Source: G020354785 sp965602045 (lineage in GTDB: Bacteria > Bacteroidota > Bacteroidia > Bacteroidales > UBA10428). Taken from it: DNA of 6,229 nt. Positions 1-6,229 of this stretch are shown piece after piece; position 1 is the first letter of the stretch, and each line of letters starts with the position of its first letter. The stretch lies in NCBI GenBank assembly GCA_965602045.1, contig CBFCXR010000155.1, forward strand, positions 1-6,229, written 5' to 3'. The position numbers were made by a program, and so were the translations under genes. The notes below the pieces were generated by a model. The model searched no databases. It was not told the origin of the DNA and was given only the letters and a program-made list of their open reading frames with translations.

Positions 1-3000
1 GCAGGCACGAAAGTTAACGGATACCGATCCTGGCAATTACCGCAAAAAATGCTGGGTATTTACTTCCGGAAACAGTATGGAGAGAATAAGCTGGAATATC
101 CGTTGTTTTTTGATCGTAACAGGGCAAGCTTCAAATCATTTGCTTTACGTGCTTCAGGTAGCGACTGGAGCTATACGCTGTTAAGAGATGCCTTAATACA
201 ACACAGTACCCGTCCTAATATGTCTGTTGATTTGCAAGGATACCGCCCCTGTGTTGTGTATATTAATGGACTGTATATGGGTATCCATAACATGCGTTCA
301 AAATTAGATGATGATTTTATTGAAAAGAACTATGATTTGGAGCCTGGCACATTCGATCTGATAGAATACGAGTACGGAATCAGGGCAGAAGCAGGTAATG
401 TAATTGCCTTCAATGAATTGTTAGCATTATTATCAGAAGATATGTCTGAGCAATCAAATTATAATGAAGTAGCGGATAAAATGAATATCGAAAACTTTAC
501 CGATTATATGATTACTGAAATCTATGATAGGAACACATCTGCTTATCACAATTTGAGGGCGTGGAAACCTAAAGAATCAGGGAAATGGAAATGGATTTTC
601 ATCGATCTTGACAGGGGATTTTTTAGTCCTCATAACTACCTTATCAGTTCATTTTTCAATAGAGAGAATATTCCCCTGGATGAATTGATGGATAATGATG
701 GATATAGAATGTATTTTGGAAGCAGGATGGCAGATCATCTGTATACCACATTTCATTCACAAAGAATGAAGAAATTAATTGATGAGTATCAACAGACTAT
801 TGAAGATGAAATGCCGGATCATATTGACAGATGGCTTGGCACAACTTCATCATATGGCAATGCTATGCCTTCGCTGGATTATTGGTATGATGAGGTTTGC
901 AATATAAAGGCATTTGCCGAAACACGGCCTCTTTATCTGTTAAAGAATCTGCAGTATTATGGATTTAGTGAAACAGCTGAGCTTGGAATCGTGGTTTCAC
1001 CATCACAAGCAGGGGATATTAAAATTAACGGGGTTAACGTTCCCGAATCAGTATGGTCAGGCCCTTATTTACAGGATTTGCAGACCACACTTACTGCCGT
1101 TGAAAAGCCGGGATATACTTTTCAGGGATGGGCGGAAGCAACAAAAAATGTAATTGTAGCAGAAGAATCTGTCTGGAAGTACCTCGATGACGGATCAGAT
1201 CAGGGAACTGCATGGCGTGATGCTGAATTTAATGATGTTAGCTGGAAAAGCGGACAGGCAAAGCTTGGGTATGGCGAAGACGATGAAAATACCATTGTTA
1301 GTTACGGAGGAAACAGTAGTAACAAATATATAACAACTTATTTCAGGCATACTTTTCAAATATCCGGAGAAGATACAACGGATTCCAAATTTATGATTTA
1401 TCTTCTGTGTGATGATGGCGCAGTAGTATACCTGAACGGACAGGAAATAATACAAACTAACTTGTGTTCTGATAATACAGACTATCTGACAACTGCAGTT
1501 TATTCGGTAAATTCACCATTGGAATCACTGTTTACTTCATTTGTTATTGATGAGAGCCATTTAATAACCGGCAGCAATGTGCTTGCAGTTGAAATTCACC
1601 AGAGTAGCCCCGGTAGTTCTGACCTTGGATTTGACCTTGAAATGGCATCATATAAAAAAGGCACAAGCGATTTTCTAACAACAGATAAAGATTACAGCTT
1701 TACTATGAGTAACGATCTAAACCTTATTGCTGTTTATGAACCTACAGGACAATGCATTTTGCCTGCCGATATAACACAAAATACTACGTTAAATAAAAGT
1801 TGCTCTCCTTACCTGGTACAAGGTGATGTAACTATTCATGAAAATATTACATTGACTGTTGAACCGGGTGTTGAGATATGGATGCCTGTTGATGCCAGTA
1901 TTTTTATTAACGGAGATATTAATGCCGTAGGAACCTATAATGAACCTGTAATATTTAAAGTGAATCCATCATATTCAGGCATGAGCTGGGGAGCTTTATG
2001 CTTTATTAATACCAGTGCAGTCTCAAATCTTACTTACGTAACAATTGAAGATGCGTCAAAAGGTCCTGTACCAATCAGGGATGTAGCTGCAATTTCAGCA
2101 TATAATGCTGATCTGGTACTCGATCATATTATTCTTGAGAATGTAAACCATAATCCTGTTGCTGCAAGATATTCTGATATTATTCTTACCAATAGTTCAT
2201 TACATTCAAAAGTGACAGGAGATTTGATTAATGTGAAATATGGAAATGCCACGATTGAAAATTGTGTGTTTAGAGGCAATGATCAGGAAGATACTGATGC
2301 AATTGATTATGATGATGTTGCGGGCGGGATCATTAAAAATTGTAAGATTTATAATTTCTTTGGCATAAACAGTGATGCCATTGATATAGGTGAAAAGGCG
2401 ACAAATATTCAAATTGACGGTTTGCTGGTGTATAATATAACAGATAAGGGAGTATCTGTAGGCCAAAAATCCACTGCGAAAGTTCAAAATAGTACTTTTG
2501 TAAACTGTAATATGGGATTGGCGTTAAAAGATTCATGCCAGGTGGTTATTGATCATTGCACTTTTTATGGCAATGCCATAGCTATTGCATGCTATGAAAA
2601 AAATCCGGGAAGCGCAGGAGGAAATGGGGTGGTTACAAACAGTATTTTATCTAATTGTTCTGATGCATCATATATTGTTGATAGCCGGTCCACAGCGAAT
2701 ATTACATATAGCCTGGCGGATAATGATTTACTGCCTGTTCATCCTTCAAATTTGTTTTCTGATCCGTTATTTATAAATCCAACCGGATTTAATTTCAGGT
2801 TAAAACCTGAATCACCTTGTATAAATGCAGGAAGTAACAAGGGGATAGATGAAAATATGGGAACTTTGTTCCATGAATATTATGGCGAACCTTCACTATT
2901 GTTTTCCGGAATTTTCTATAATCCGCAAAACGATGGCACAAAAACTGAATTTTTAACACTTTATAATCCCGGATTAGGCATAGTTAATATTTCAGGATAT

Positions 3001-3585
3001 AAAATCACACAGGGAATAAACTTTACATTTCCAGAAAGTACATTCATTGGACCGGGTCATTCGTACCTCTTGTCAAAGTATCCCGGGATCTCTCTTCCAG
3101 GTGTTTCATCTGGCAATGTTTCGCAATGGTCAGAAGGAAGTCTGGCCAACGAGGGAGAAACAATAAGACTTGAAAACCAATATGGTATAGTACTTGACTA
3201 TGTAAATTATCTTGCGGATGAACCATGGCCATTAATAGAAAGTGCAGATGGTGTATTATTCCTTAAAAGTTCTGATCTGGATAACCATTTCCCTGATAAC
3301 TGGGCTGTTATGCCTTTCGGTCAGATTGTGGTTAATATTAAAGATAATTATGTTTTACCTCTTATAAGCATTTATCCCAATCCTGCCAGCGATATAATAT
3401 TCATCGAGGCCCCTGAATATTCAAATTATAATATTGAAGTTTATGCAATAACCGGGGAATTGGTTACAAATAAACAACTGGATGCCAATGGATCTGCCAG
3501 TATTGATATATCCTCATATAACAGTAGTATACTCTTCATTAAAGTTGGAGCTATTACAAGTAAAGTAGTTATTATCCGTCCCTGA
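1..3585 (+). CDS. CotH-kinase-like / beta-helix / lamin-tail protein with T9SS sorting domain (5' partial)
   Basis: Reading frame 1 is open from base 1 to TGA at 3583-3585, giving 1194 residues without the N-terminus. The ATG at 49 is internal: the 16 codons before it continue the CotH fold (NGYRSW, then PQK at residues 14-16). Domains, numbered from the window edge: CotH-kinase-like ~1-322, with PQK, an LR(A)SGSDWS segment, VYINGLYMGIHNMRSKLDDDF and the metal-binding-type DLD at 202-204; InlB/SHIRT-type repeat ~325-380 and ~561-582, interrupted by a galactose-binding-like beta-sandwich ~384-555; right-handed beta-helix ~584-905; lamin-tail domain ~966-1102; T9SS type A sorting domain ~1119-1194 with YPNPAS. 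CotH proteins are atypical kinases first described in Bacillus spore coats; the role of the Bacteroidota versions is largely unknown. I infer export through the Sec system and T9SS to the surface or medium; the signal peptide would lie upstream. Ser180 replaces a usually conserved Asp, so kinase activity is doubtful. Domain assignment is firm; function is open. Confidence 0.95.
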   Translation, partial: AGTKVNGYRSWQLPQKMLGIYFRKQYGENKLEYPLFFDRNRASFKSFALRASGSDWSYTLLRDALIQHSTRPNMSVDLQGYRPCVVYINGLYMGIHNMRSKLDDDFIEKNYDLEPGTFDLIEYEYGIRAEAGNVIAFNELLALLSEDMSEQSNYNEVADKMNIENFTDYMITEIYDRNTSAYHNLRAWKPKESGKWKWIFIDLDRGFFSPHNYLISSFFNRENIPLDELMDNDGYRMYFGSRMADHLYTTFHSQRMKKLIDEYQQTIEDEMPDHIDRWLGTTSSYGNAMPSLDYWYDEVCNIKAFAETRPLYLLKNLQYYGFSETAELGIVVSPSQAGDIKINGVNVPESVWSGPYLQDLQTTLTAVEKPGYTFQGWAEATKNVIVAEESVWKYLDDGSDQGTAWRDAEFNDVSWKSGQAKLGYGEDDENTIVSYGGNSSNKYITTYFRHTFQISGEDTTDSKFMIYLLCDDGAVVYLNGQEIIQTNLCSDNTDYLTTAVYSVNSPLESLFTSFVIDESHLITGSNVLAVEIHQSSPGSSDLGFDLEMASYKKGTSDFLTTDKDYSFTMSNDLNLIAVYEPTGQCILPADITQNTTLNKSCSPYLVQGDVTIHENITLTVEPGVEIWMPVDASIFINGDINAVGTYNEPVIFKVNPSYSGMSWGALCFINTSAVSNLTYVTIEDASKGPVPIRDVAAISAYNADLVLDHIILENVNHNPVAARYSDIILTNSSLHSKVTGDLINVKYGNATIENCVFRGNDQEDTDAIDYDDVAGGIIKNCKIYNFFGINSDAIDIGEKATNIQIDGLLVYNITDKGVSVGQKSTAKVQNSTFVNCNMGLALKDSCQVVIDHCTFYGNAIAIACYEKNPGSAGGNGVVTNSILSNCSDASYIVDSRSTANITYSLADNDLLPVHPSNLFSDPLFINPTGFNFRLKPESPCINAGSNKGIDENMGTLFHEYYGEPSLLFSGIFYNPQNDGTKTEFLTLYNPGLGIVNISGYKITQGINFTFPESTFIGPGHSYLLSKYPGISLPGVSSGNVSQWSEGSLANEGETIRLENQYGIVLDYVNYLADEPWPLIESADGVLFLKSSDLDNHFPDNWAVMPFGQIVVNIKDNYVLPLISIYPNPASDIIFIEAPEYSNYNIEVYAITGELVTNKQLDANGSASIDISSYNSSILFIKVGAITSKVVIIRP
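1150..1665 (+). other. Galactose-binding-like beta-sandwich domain inside the CotH-like protein
   Basis: Residues ~384-555 of the plus-strand protein. It opens with an SVWKYLDDGS segment and TAWRDAEFNDVSWKSG, continues with LGYGEDDENT, has the core DDGAVVYLNGQEI and ends in NVLAVEIHQSSPGSSDLGFDLEM. These are hallmarks of a jelly-roll module often found with lamin-tail and CotH domains in secreted bacterial proteins. Such modules often bind carbohydrate, but no ligand can be read from this sequence. It sits between the two halves of an InlB/SHIRT-type repeat: GYTFQGW lies at 1111-1131 and LNLIAVYEP at 1723-1743 plus the next codon. Confidence 0.8.
1750..2715 (+). repeat. Right-handed parallel beta-helix rungs within the CotH-like protein
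   Basis: After a cap-like segment (GDVTIHENITLTVEPGVEIW, from about 1825) the protein runs through about eight imperfect rungs of roughly 22-26 residues. Their recurring core resembles NATIENCVFRGN, GGIIKNCKIYNF, AKVQNSTFVNCN and QVVIDHCTFYGN. This is the pattern of PbH1-type repeats seen in pectate-lyase-like and polysaccharide-binding helices. The helix closes with a DPLFINP...SPCINAG segment (2761-2832), a common end of such helices in Bacteroidota proteins. The repeats are at protein level; I see no long exact DNA repeat. No lyase active site could be recognised, so a binding or spacer role is as likely as catalysis. Confidence 0.8.
2896..3306 (+). other. Lamin-tail (LTD) domain of the CotH-like protein
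   Basis: Residues ~966-1102. Visible family features are the opening LLFSGIFYNPQND, the FLTLYNPGLGIVNISGYKIT strand pair, the GPGHSYLLSK segment, SLANEGETIRLENQYGIVLDYVNY and the closing WP...ADGVLFLKSSDLDNHFPDNW. Bacterial lamin-tail domains are Ig-like folds in secreted or surface proteins, often next to CotH, nuclease or beta-helix modules. They are thought to aid attachment or localisation. This copy looks complete. Confidence 0.85.
3355..3582 (+). other. T9SS type A C-terminal sorting domain
   Basis: The last ~76 residues (1119-1194) begin LPLISIYPNPASD, with the YPNP motif at 3373-3384. They continue with the usual beta-strand pattern (NIEVYAITGELV, SIDISSYNSSILFIKV) and finish KVVIIRP directly before the stop. 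Proteins with this domain cross the outer membrane through the type IX secretion system and are released or anchored to the surface. It is the strongest taxonomic marker in the window and shows that the 3' end of the gene is intact. Confidence 0.92.
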
Positions 3586-3592
3586 TTACTCA
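3586..3592. other. 7-bp gap between convergent stop codons
   Basis: The plus-strand gene stops with TGA at 3583-3585 and the minus-strand gene with TAA (TTA on the plus strand) at 3593-3595, leaving TTACTCA between them. No GC-rich hairpin followed by a T-run is visible in the gap or nearby on either strand. The best pairing seen, TTTC/GAAA around CCGGA near 3597-3609, has only four base pairs. If factor-independent terminators exist here they would have to lie inside the opposing gene. Confidence 0.85.
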
Positions 3593-6229
3593 TTATTTCC
3601 CGGAGAAATCAAAATATAGTGTCATTTCCTTACAACGTTCATTACCATAAGTGTAAAACATATTTTTCTTTCCCATTGGTCCCATATTTTCGGGAACCTG
3701 CGATTTTGTACCTATTGGCGGTATGCCATGCATAAATGAAATATCACCTGAAGGGAATGGAGGAGCAGTATTATAAGGATCCTGAGGTGTTTCCGGAGTA
3801 AGCATCCTGAGAAATATGTCTTCATTACTGCAGACAATTGTAAATGGTTGATCAGATGTAATAATTTTTGCCCAGTATATACGGGAATGATATCCCTTGA
3901 ACTCAGGATAAATAAAATCACGTTCCCCGGTAATAGTGTTATTATAGTCTTTTTCCCAGACATTAAGACTGGTGCCTTTCATGCGGTTTTTCCATACCCG
4001 GTAAGGGCCGTCGCCCAACCAGCGCATCCCCTTTATTAGTTTCTCAGGAAATGAAAAACTTATTCCCATAAGAGCAGATTCATATTGTTCCGGACAATAT
4101 TGAATATCCAGTCTGAGCCATCCTGAAGGATAAATAGTCCATACCAACTCTTTATAGCTGCTTTTTTCACCAAAAGTGTTTTCAACTACCAGGTTATCTT
4201 TTTCATGGTGGTAGTTCATTGTCCGGAATTCTGCGTCTCCTTCACAAAGAACCGGACCATTGCCAAAGGGAATGGTGCCCTTGCTGTTTTGCACCTTCTG
4301 TAAAAGGCCTGTCTTTCTGTTGAAAATGATACTTATATCATTAACAGTAACTTTATAAATGGAATCTGTTTCCGCTATGTCAGCAGGGTGGGGACCTTCA
4401 GTTGAGACTAATTCGCTGGCTACTTTGTCTGGCAGTGAAATTGGCCAGCTCCATGTAAAAACTTCGCGGCTAAAGGGATCGTTTACGGTAATATATAATA
4501 AATCGAAATTCTGCCATCCGTCAGGTAATTCAAGTGTCAGTATCCCTTTATGTCCGGGTAATATGTCAGGCGAAAGCGCTGTTCCTGTGTCGGTTCCGGA
4601 TTCTCCATCATTTAAGGGACCAGGCATATTCGCAAGCTTCCAGGTGAACTTACACTGGTTCAGGTTTGTAAAGAAGAACCTGTTTTCGAGTGAAAAACTT
4701 CCGTCAAATGCAGGTGTAATTTCTTTATGCTCAAAAAATACCGGGGCCCAGACTTCTTTAATGGTAAAGTAGCTACCTTCTTTTTCGCGATAAGGGCCAA
4801 GGATCCCGTCGGCAGCATGGTTACCATCGGTATCAAGTTCACCGTTACGATCGGTACGTACAACTCCCTGATCTGAGAAGTCCCATAAAAAGCCTCCTGC
4901 TGACAACGGATTATGCCACATCTGTTCCCAGTAATCTTCCAGTCCGGCACCATGTCCTCCATCATAAAGTCCATGCAGAAACTCTGTTGGGAATACTACG
5001 TCGTGTCCATGCAAATGAGTACCATTGCCATAATCGTAGTTAATATAATGCTGTGTGTCGGCTCCGCGAAATATTTCCCAGGGATGAATTACAGGACGCT
5101 GCTGTATATCAGTTTTATCATATAAACGCACAAGATCATAGTTATGTCCGCCTTCGTTACCGTTTGCCCACATTACTACACAGGGATGGTTTCCATCCCA
5201 TATAATCATTTCTTCCACAAGCTTTGAACCTGCCTTTGTATCATATGCATCATGCCAGCCCGCCAACTCATCCATTACCATCAGTCCCAATGAATCGCAG
5301 ACATCAAGGAAATGATAACCGGGAGGATAATGCGACATACGTACTGCATTCATGTTCATGTCTTTCATCAGTTCCACATCTGTTATATTTAGCTTTTCGC
5401 TTAGAGTTCTACCCGAAGCGGGCCAGAATGAATGGCGGCATACACCCCTGAATTTAATCCTGGTATCATTAAGGTAAATACCGTCCCTTTCACGAAGTTC
5501 AATTGTGCGGAATCCAAAGCGTTCCTTAACGGTATGAACAGGCTTGCCATTTTCGAGCAAGGAAAATTTTACATAGTACAGATTTGGGAATTCAGGTGAC
5601 CACAGTAAAGGATCTGACGCAGTAGTCCGGAGAAAAGCAATTGTGTCGCCATTACTTATTTTTGAACTGAAGGGAGAACCGTCTTTTTGGCCGTCGATAG
5701 TATATATCTGGGCAGTAATCTCTCCGGCATGTTCGATATTATTCAGGTAAACATTTGCAATGAAACGGCCGTCTGCCATTGCATTCAGGGCTATTCTGCC
5801 AATGTGTTCTTCAGGAAGGGCTTCAAGGTATACAGGACGGAAAATACCTCCGAATATCCAGTAATCACAATTTCTCTCAGCCTTATTTACTGAAACGTTA
5901 GCTGAATGCTTTGCCACATCGACCTCAAGGAGATTTGTTTTTCCATAATTCAATAATCCGGTCACATCATATTTGAAAGAATAAAATGATCCCTGGTGAA
6001 CAGGTCCGGCCGATTTACCATTTATTTTTACCTTCGTATCTGTCATCGAACCTTCGAATACTATATTAACAGCTTTTCCTTTCCAGTCAGGGGGTATTTT
6101 AAACTTGTATCTGTACAATCCCTTCTCTTTTCCACGAAGTGAATCCTTTTCATAACCATAATTGTATGTGCCAAATCCCTGAAGTTCCCAGTTTGAGGGC
6201 ACAGGAATCGTACTCCATTTTCCCGATTG
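3593..6229 (-). CDS. Glycoside hydrolase family 2, LacZ-type beta-galactosidase-like enzyme (5' partial)
   Basis: The frame is open from the window edge (CAA at 6229-6227) to TAA at 3595-3593, giving 878 residues without the N-terminus. The GTG at 6202 is not the start: it is the Val in WSTIPVPSNWELQGFG, a standard entry to the GH2 sugar-binding domain. Numbered from the edge: jelly roll ~1-140 (including IFGGIFRPVYLE); Ig-like domain ~141-240, ending FGFRTIE; TIM barrel ~241-480; beta domain ~481-601; small-chain-like C-terminal domain ~621-878. In the barrel, GVCRHSFWP, NAVRMSHYP and VMDE match the family. The probable acid/base is Glu359 in NGNE (bases 5153-5155), and the probable nucleophile is Glu416 in PTEFLHG (4982-4984). 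WDFSDQG follows. The enzyme should hydrolyse a terminal beta-glycoside with retention. Galactoside is the default guess, but galacturonide, glucuronide or another sugar is possible. A signal peptide, if any, lies beyond the edge. It has no T9SS domain, so a periplasmic or lipoprotein location is likely. Confidence 0.95.
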   Translation of the reverse strand, partial: QSGKWSTIPVPSNWELQGFGTYNYGYEKDSLRGKEKGLYRYKFKIPPDWKGKAVNIVFEGSMTDTKVKINGKSAGPVHQGSFYSFKYDVTGLLNYGKTNLLEVDVAKHSANVSVNKAERNCDYWIFGGIFRPVYLEALPEEHIGRIALNAMADGRFIANVYLNNIEHAGEITAQIYTIDGQKDGSPFSSKISNGDTIAFLRTTASDPLLWSPEFPNLYYVKFSLLENGKPVHTVKERFGFRTIELRERDGIYLNDTRIKFRGVCRHSFWPASGRTLSEKLNITDVELMKDMNMNAVRMSHYPPGYHFLDVCDSLGLMVMDELAGWHDAYDTKAGSKLVEEMIIWDGNHPCVVMWANGNEGGHNYDLVRLYDKTDIQQRPVIHPWEIFRGADTQHYINYDYGNGTHLHGHDVVFPTEFLHGLYDGGHGAGLEDYWEQMWHNPLSAGGFLWDFSDQGVVRTDRNGELDTDGNHAADGILGPYREKEGSYFTIKEVWAPVFFEHKEITPAFDGSFSLENRFFFTNLNQCKFTWKLANMPGPLNDGESGTDTGTALSPDILPGHKGILTLELPDGWQNFDLLYITVNDPFSREVFTWSWPISLPDKVASELVSTEGPHPADIAETDSIYKVTVNDISIIFNRKTGLLQKVQNSKGTIPFGNGPVLCEGDAEFRTMNYHHEKDNLVVENTFGEKSSYKELVWTIYPSGWLRLDIQYCPEQYESALMGISFSFPEKLIKGMRWLGDGPYRVWKNRMKGTSLNVWEKDYNNTITGERDFIYPEFKGYHSRIYWAKIITSDQPFTIVCSNEDIFLRMLTPETPQDPYNTAPPFPSGDISFMHGIPPIGTKSQVPENMGPMGKKNMFYTYGNERCKEMTLYFDFSGK

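Noticed and set aside
49..51. ATG at 49 as the true start of the plus-strand gene
   Set aside because: The frame is open to base 1, and the 16 codons upstream (NGYRSW, then PQK) match the CotH domain. Starting here would cut into the fold, and there is no purine-rich ribosome binding site at the right spacing.
2206..2536. Two overlapping minus-strand frames opposite the beta-helix
   Set aside because: They are rich in Ile, Tyr and Asn, as expected from AT-rich antisense of the repeat region, overlap each other and show no family features.
2101..2660. DNA-level tandem repeat or CRISPR-like array in the beta-helix region
   Set aside because: Short shared words such as TATTATTCTT recur, but there is no constant repeat with regular spacers. 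The periodicity is explained by protein rungs of 22-26 residues.
3597..3665. Possible terminator hairpins after the plus-strand stop (TTTC/GAAA; GGAGAAAT with ATTTCC; T-rich stretch near 3662)
   Set aside because: The stems are at most four to six weak pairs with long or mismatched loops and no adjoining T-run. The sequence is also constrained by GH2 codons on the other strand.
4359..4772. 137-codon open frame on the plus strand antisense to the GH2 gene
   Set aside because: It lies wholly within well-conserved GH2 coding sequence on the other strand and has no recognisable domain; it is most likely a shadow frame.
4660..4974. 104-codon minus-strand frame overlapping the GH2 gene in another frame
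   Set aside because: The GH2 frame here encodes the catalytic barrel region including WDFSDQG. The alternative product has no recognisable domain.
6200..6202. GTG at 6202 (minus strand) as the true start of the GH2 gene
   Set aside because: The nine upstream codons in frame (WSTIP before VPSNWELQG) are part of the conserved GH2 N-terminal sugar-binding domain, so this GTG codes for an internal Val.

Overview
The window suggests a member of the Bacteroidota. One gene ends in a type IX secretion system (T9SS) C-terminal sorting domain, which is found essentially only in that phylum. The other is a large LacZ-type family 2 glycoside hydrolase of the sort common in Bacteroidota polysaccharide-utilisation loci. 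The DNA is AT-rich. Counts on a few 60-base lines gave about 28-50 % GC. The lowest values were in the plus-strand gene, though not uniformly. I cannot place the organism below phylum level.

Layout: two long protein-coding genes face each other tail to tail and fill the whole window. Both are cut by a window edge. Bases 1-3585 (+) hold a multidomain secreted protein missing its N-terminus. In order it shows a CotH-kinase-like domain, an InlB/SHIRT-type repeat interrupted by a galactose-binding-like beta-sandwich, a right-handed beta-helix, a lamin-tail domain and a T9SS type A sorting domain. Bases 3593-6229 (-) hold a family 2 glycoside hydrolase missing its N-terminus. It has a sugar-binding jelly roll, an Ig-like domain, a TIM barrel with both catalytic glutamates, and LacZ-like C-terminal beta domains. 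The stop codons are separated by only 7 bp (3586-3592). No RNA gene, mobile element, CRISPR array, promoter, ribosome binding site or convincing terminator is visible, and both true starts lie outside the window.

How the genes might work together is inference. The glycoside hydrolase probably removes a sugar from a polysaccharide or oligosaccharide. The CotH-like protein is probably exported to the cell surface or medium, where its beta-helix and galactose-binding-like modules could contact glycan or protein. Convergent orientation means they do not share a transcript, so a functional link rests on proximity alone. The most interesting points are the nested domain insertion, a Ser where the CotH family usually has a catalytic Asp, and a glycoside hydrolase that keeps the LacZ catalytic residues but not the usual LacZ magnesium ligands. 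I do not see evidence for a wholly new biological system in these 6.2 kb.
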